Shown piece by piece: positions 41,381-43,970 of a DNA stretch of 43,970 nucleotides. A model generated the notes under the pieces. The model searched no databases. It had not been told where the DNA came from and saw nothing but the letters and a program-made list of their open reading frames with translations. Location of the stretch: assembly GCA_012959465.1 (NCBI GenBank), contig DUDC01000024.1:1-43970 (forward strand), in the 5' to 3' direction. Positions within the stretch are counted from its first letter, which is position 1; each line of letters begins with the position of its first letter. The DNA is from Planctomycetaceae bacterium (GTDB lineage Bacteria > Planctomycetota > Planctomycetia > Pirellulales > Pirellulaceae). The position numbers and the translations under genes are program-made.

Positions 41381-43970
41381 TTATTTGCGTGTTTGAGACG
41401 TGACTTTAAATCGAATGATGTCGCCGCGGGGAAGAGAGAGAATTGGCCCTTCCCATGTTCCCACATCTGACACGTAATCCAGTTCTGATTCGCCGATGAA
41501 CTGCACGGTCTGACCCGGGTTGTGAATGACGAATGTCTGTGAGACGAGTCCGTCGTCGACATCGACCCGATGTTCGACGAGTTTCCCATTGATGCGATAA
41601 CGAAAGACCGGGTGTTTGTCGACCAGTCGATATCCCCGAAAGAGGACCTTGGTAGCCGTAGCCTTGCTGCCAAAGCGGAGCGGAGAGCCACCTTTGGATT
41701 GAAAGAGGGAATGACCGTTCGCGGTCACTGGATTGCCTCCGCGACCATTCCAGGCCGGACCCGCATCGATGAAGGCACCTTGCCATGCGAATCGTAGACT
41801 ACATGTTTCCGGGTCGAAGGTGAAATTTGATCCGCCCGGTAGACCAACGTTAATGGCTCGGTTGACCTGTCCGACGGGTGTCTTTGTCGCCATCCGAAAT
41901 AAGATCGGGCGTTTACCGACCAAAATTCTCGTTCCGTCGGTCTGTTTGTTCAGCAGACCATCGGGCAGTGCCATCTGGTCTTGATAGACCAGAGCTGCCC
42001 ATAGTTCTTCGATTTTTCTTTCACGCTCCTCAGCACCTAGATCGAGAAAGAACTGTGGCATCGATGTGCCCGGTTGGAGGCGAGTTGGATTGTGCATCCA
42101 GCGACGAAACCAATCACCACGTACGGTCGTTCCGGCCTCGGCCAGATCGGGAGCAGGGACGACTCCCTCCGCCTGTCGGTTGATTCCTCGATAGTTGTGG
42201 CAGGCAATGCACGCGACCTTCCCTTGCTGTACACCAATGGTCGCGATGCCCGCGGCAGCGAGACTCAAATCGGGGCGAGGCGCATCGTCTACCAAAGTTG
42301 CACCAGACGTTTTGGGGAACAGCATTGGCAATTCGGCAACGCTCTGTCCAAAATGTGGCATCCGCATGCGAAGCCATGGTCGGTTGCGGTGTTTTTCGAC
42401 GAGTACGGCTTGTAGCCAATCGATGGTAAGACGGTTGCCAACACCGGTCAGTTGAGGTGGCCGCTCGATGCGCACGATTCGTCCGTCGTCGTCAACCTGT
42501 TGAGCTGCTTGGATATTCTCGCCGTTCAACTCATGGCAAGACGTGCAACGAAACTGGCGTATGCGCAAGTCAAATGTCGTGCGGGGTGCGTGGTAAATCG
42601 GTTTGTCTGGCTGCACGGAGGCCAGGAAATCCCTTATCGCGTTCCGCTCGTCTTCCACCAGTTGATAGTCGGGCACGTTGGCTGGCAACTCATCGGCCAG
42701 GCAGCCATTGAAAGGCCGAAAAGTCTTGACCGTCGTGTGCGGAGGTCGGGCAATTTTCAGCGGTGAGGCGCCTGTGGCGAGTTGTGAGATTTGTTCCGCC
42801 GACATCGCCATTTTCCAGATTGAAACGTCGTCGATCAAACCTCGAAATTGATTGGACGGATTGGCCTGCAAGCCGAGGGCTCCGATGATTAATCGATCGG
42901 TGTAATCGCCCTGTCCCTTCTGTACTTTGCCACTTTTACCCTCCGGCTTGCCATCGATATAATGCTGCACGTTTGGTCCATTTCGGACAATGGCCAAATG
43001 ATGCCATTGATTGTCGAGCAGATTAACATTGGTCGGTCTGACAATCACCGGCCGCCATCCACCATCCGAATTGTACTCGCCGTAACAAACCGAGTTCTTT
43101 CCATCTTGCCCAATGTTGACTCGCAGTTCTCTTGATCCACGCAGACCTCCTCCGGGCCGACCCCACGAGACCACTTCGCCGCCATGTTCGGTCTTGATCC
43201 AAACGGCGATCGTCATGATATCGGGACGCGGAAAGTGGTTGACCTCAATAAAGTTCGTGCCGTCGAAATTAAATGCTCGGTCTTTGTCATTTTCGCCGGT
43301 GGTTGCCTTCACGCCTGGCCCGAACTTTTCCGTTCCTGAGACGCGTCCGTTATTTTGGCCATATTGATCATCGACCTGTGAATCGAAATCCCAAAAATGT
43401 CGTAGCGGCAAGCCGCTACGCGCAGCAAAAGCTGGAGCCGTGGCCGTGCTGACGATCTGTCCGTCCGGACCCTGCGCTGAATGGCAATCCGAACAGCCCG
43501 ATGATGCGAACAGCATCCGGCCTCGTTTCGCGTCACCCTCACCTTCGGCTAGCGAACTTTTCTGGCCACGCGCAAGTGGCTTGGTCTTGCTGTTGTACAG
43601 GTACTCCGCTAGCGACCGAACGAGGTGTGATTCGGTGGCCATGTCGAACAGTTGCGGCATGCGACCATGGGCATCGGTTTGCTTTGGATCGCCAATGTAC
43701 TGCGCCAATGCGGCCGACGATTGGTACTTAAGACCAACGGAGTCCAAGTTGTTTTGCTTGTCGTGACATTTCAAGCAACCCACTTGGTTAAACAGCTCTT
43801 CACCGGCGGCTAGAGATTGCGGTCTTGGTTTTGCACTGCTTTCCGGAAAATCCGATTTGGCTAACCCATTGAGGAAGGCAACCAAGTCACGACGCTGTTG
43901 TTGGCTCAGGTTGGTGACCGGCATGACAGATGCGGGTCGATAGTGTCGAGGGTCCGCCAGCCACTTCGCG
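41381..43970 (-). CDS. Multihaem c-type cytochrome with embedded LamG domain (5' end beyond window)
   Basis: The frame stays open to the right edge, so the 5' end is missing; bases before the Met at 43922-43924 read WLADPRHYRPASV, continuing into MPVTNLSQQQRRDLVAFL, a cytochrome c C-terminal segment with the Met ligand. Visible motifs, with rough residues from that Met, are CLKCH (50), CSDCH (143), CTSCH (about 460) and CIACH (about 575). A LamG domain (about 190-380: FNFDGTNFIEVNH, DIMTIAVWIKTE, HHLAIVRNGPNVQHYIDGK) is inserted between the second and third. The last 180 residues are a beta-rich domain (FDPETCSLRFAWQGAFID). It would be periplasmic or surface-bound, passing electrons from the adjacent dehydrogenase-like propeller; that role is inference. 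Confidence 0.88.
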   Translation of the reverse strand, partial: AKWLADPRHYRPASVMPVTNLSQQQRRDLVAFLNGLAKSDFPESSAKPRPQSLAAGEELFNQVGCLKCHDKQNNLDSVGLKYQSSAALAQYIGDPKQTDAHGRMPQLFDMATESHLVRSLAEYLYNSKTKPLARGQKSSLAEGEGDAKRGRMLFASSGCSDCHSAQGPDGQIVSTATAPAFAARSGLPLRHFWDFDSQVDDQYGQNNGRVSGTEKFGPGVKATTGENDKDRAFNFDGTNFIEVNHFPRPDIMTIAVWIKTEHGGEVVSWGRPGGGLRGSRELRVNIGQDGKNSVCYGEYNSDGGWRPVIVRPTNVNLLDNQWHHLAIVRNGPNVQHYIDGKPEGKSGKVQKGQGDYTDRLIIGALGLQANPSNQFRGLIDDVSIWKMAMSAEQISQLATGASPLKIARPPHTTVKTFRPFNGCLADELPANVPDYQLVEDERNAIRDFLASVQPDKPIYHAPRTTFDLRIRQFRCTSCHELNGENIQAAQQVDDDGRIVRIERPPQLTGVGNRLTIDWLQAVLVEKHRNRPWLRMRMPHFGQSVAELPMLFPKTSGATLVDDAPRPDLSLAAAGIATIGVQQGKVACIACHNYRGINRQAEGVVPAPDLAEAGTTVRGDWFRRWMHNPTRLQPGTSMPQFFLDLGAEERERKIEELWAALVYQDQMALPDGLLNKQTDGTRILVGKRPILFRMATKTPVGQVNRAINVGLPGGSNFTFDPETCSLRFAWQGAFIDAGPAWNGRGGNPVTANGHSLFQSKGGSPLRFGSKATATKVLFRGYRLVDKHPVFRYRINGKLVEHRVDVDDGLVSQTFVIHNPGQTVQFIGESELDYVSDVGTWEGPILSLPRGDIIRFKVTSQTRK

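Noticed and set aside
41317-41691. N-terminal extension of the sugar-dehydrogenase-like protein
   Set aside because: It overlaps the end of the cytochrome gene in another frame, is Ser/Arg/Asn-rich without pattern, and would bury a good signal peptide that begins at 41316.
1-43970. CRISPR arrays, tRNA or rRNA genes, integrases, transposases, prophage
   Set aside because: No regularly spaced direct repeats, no cloverleaf candidate (including tRNA-Sec) and no matching proteins were seen by eye. A tRNAscan-SE/Infernal search would be needed to exclude a cryptic tRNA.

Overview
The window looks like chromosomal DNA of a marine or aquatic planctomycete of the Pirellulales / Rhodopirellula type. 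The evidence is gene content: repeated pairs of planctomycete-type cytochrome proteins (DUF1549/DUF1553 or DUF1592-type) with DUF1501 or DUF1552 secreted partners, a formylglycine sulfatase, several PQQ-like beta-propeller proteins, a Tat-exported Gfo/Idh/MocA oxidoreductase, and LamG domains joined to haem-binding modules. Nearly every product has a signal peptide, so this is mostly an exported, catabolic/redox gene set. No rRNA, tRNA, CRISPR array, integrase or transposase was seen.

Layout. 0-6.2 kb (minus strand): DUF1549/DUF1553 cytochrome then DUF1501, and a sulfatase with a C-terminal beta-sandwich. 6.4-10.3 kb (minus): remnant of a GGDEF protein, a creatininase-family amidohydrolase, a membrane diguanylate cyclase, and a thioredoxin-like/PDZ protein whose frame is interrupted by one TGA. 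10.4-14.3 kb (plus): a double PQQ-like propeller, a 5'-truncated enolase-superfamily remnant, a 3'-truncated DUF1501 remnant, and pterin-4a-carbinolamine dehydratase. 14.3-24.3 kb: CocE/NonD hydrolase, Gfo/Idh/MocA protein, GH32/43-like propeller, two PQQ-like propellers, a thioredoxin-like lipoprotein also interrupted by one TGA, a response-regulator remnant and a metallophosphoesterase. 24.7-39.3 kb (plus, with one minus-strand esterase): three consecutive cytochrome-plus-partner pairs. 39.3-44 kb: two more gene remnants, then a minus-strand operon of a multihaem LamG cytochrome (cut by the window edge) and a sugar-dehydrogenase-like propeller.

The most notable result is two independent genes, about 11 kb apart, that each have a single in-frame TGA exactly where a redox-active cysteine is expected (CxxUxxC in the Trx/PDZ protein, UxxC in the TlpA-like lipoprotein). 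Each TGA is followed at 25 or 34 nt by a hairpin with loop AGUU(U), which fits a bacterial SECIS element. Both are best read as full-length selenoproteins rather than broken genes. No Sec machinery (selA, selB, selC, selD) lies in the window.

The second notable result is a set of short palindromic modules found only between genes or at gene ends. At least three families occur, usually two together in different combinations, and they look like REP/terminator-type mosaic elements. The third is an unusual number of gene remnants (GGDEF, REC, enolase, DUF1501, HtrA PDZ), which suggests slow deletion-driven decay. Functional links between the cytochrome pairs and the other exported enzymes (oxidation and desulfation of polysaccharide-derived substrates) are inference from family and context.
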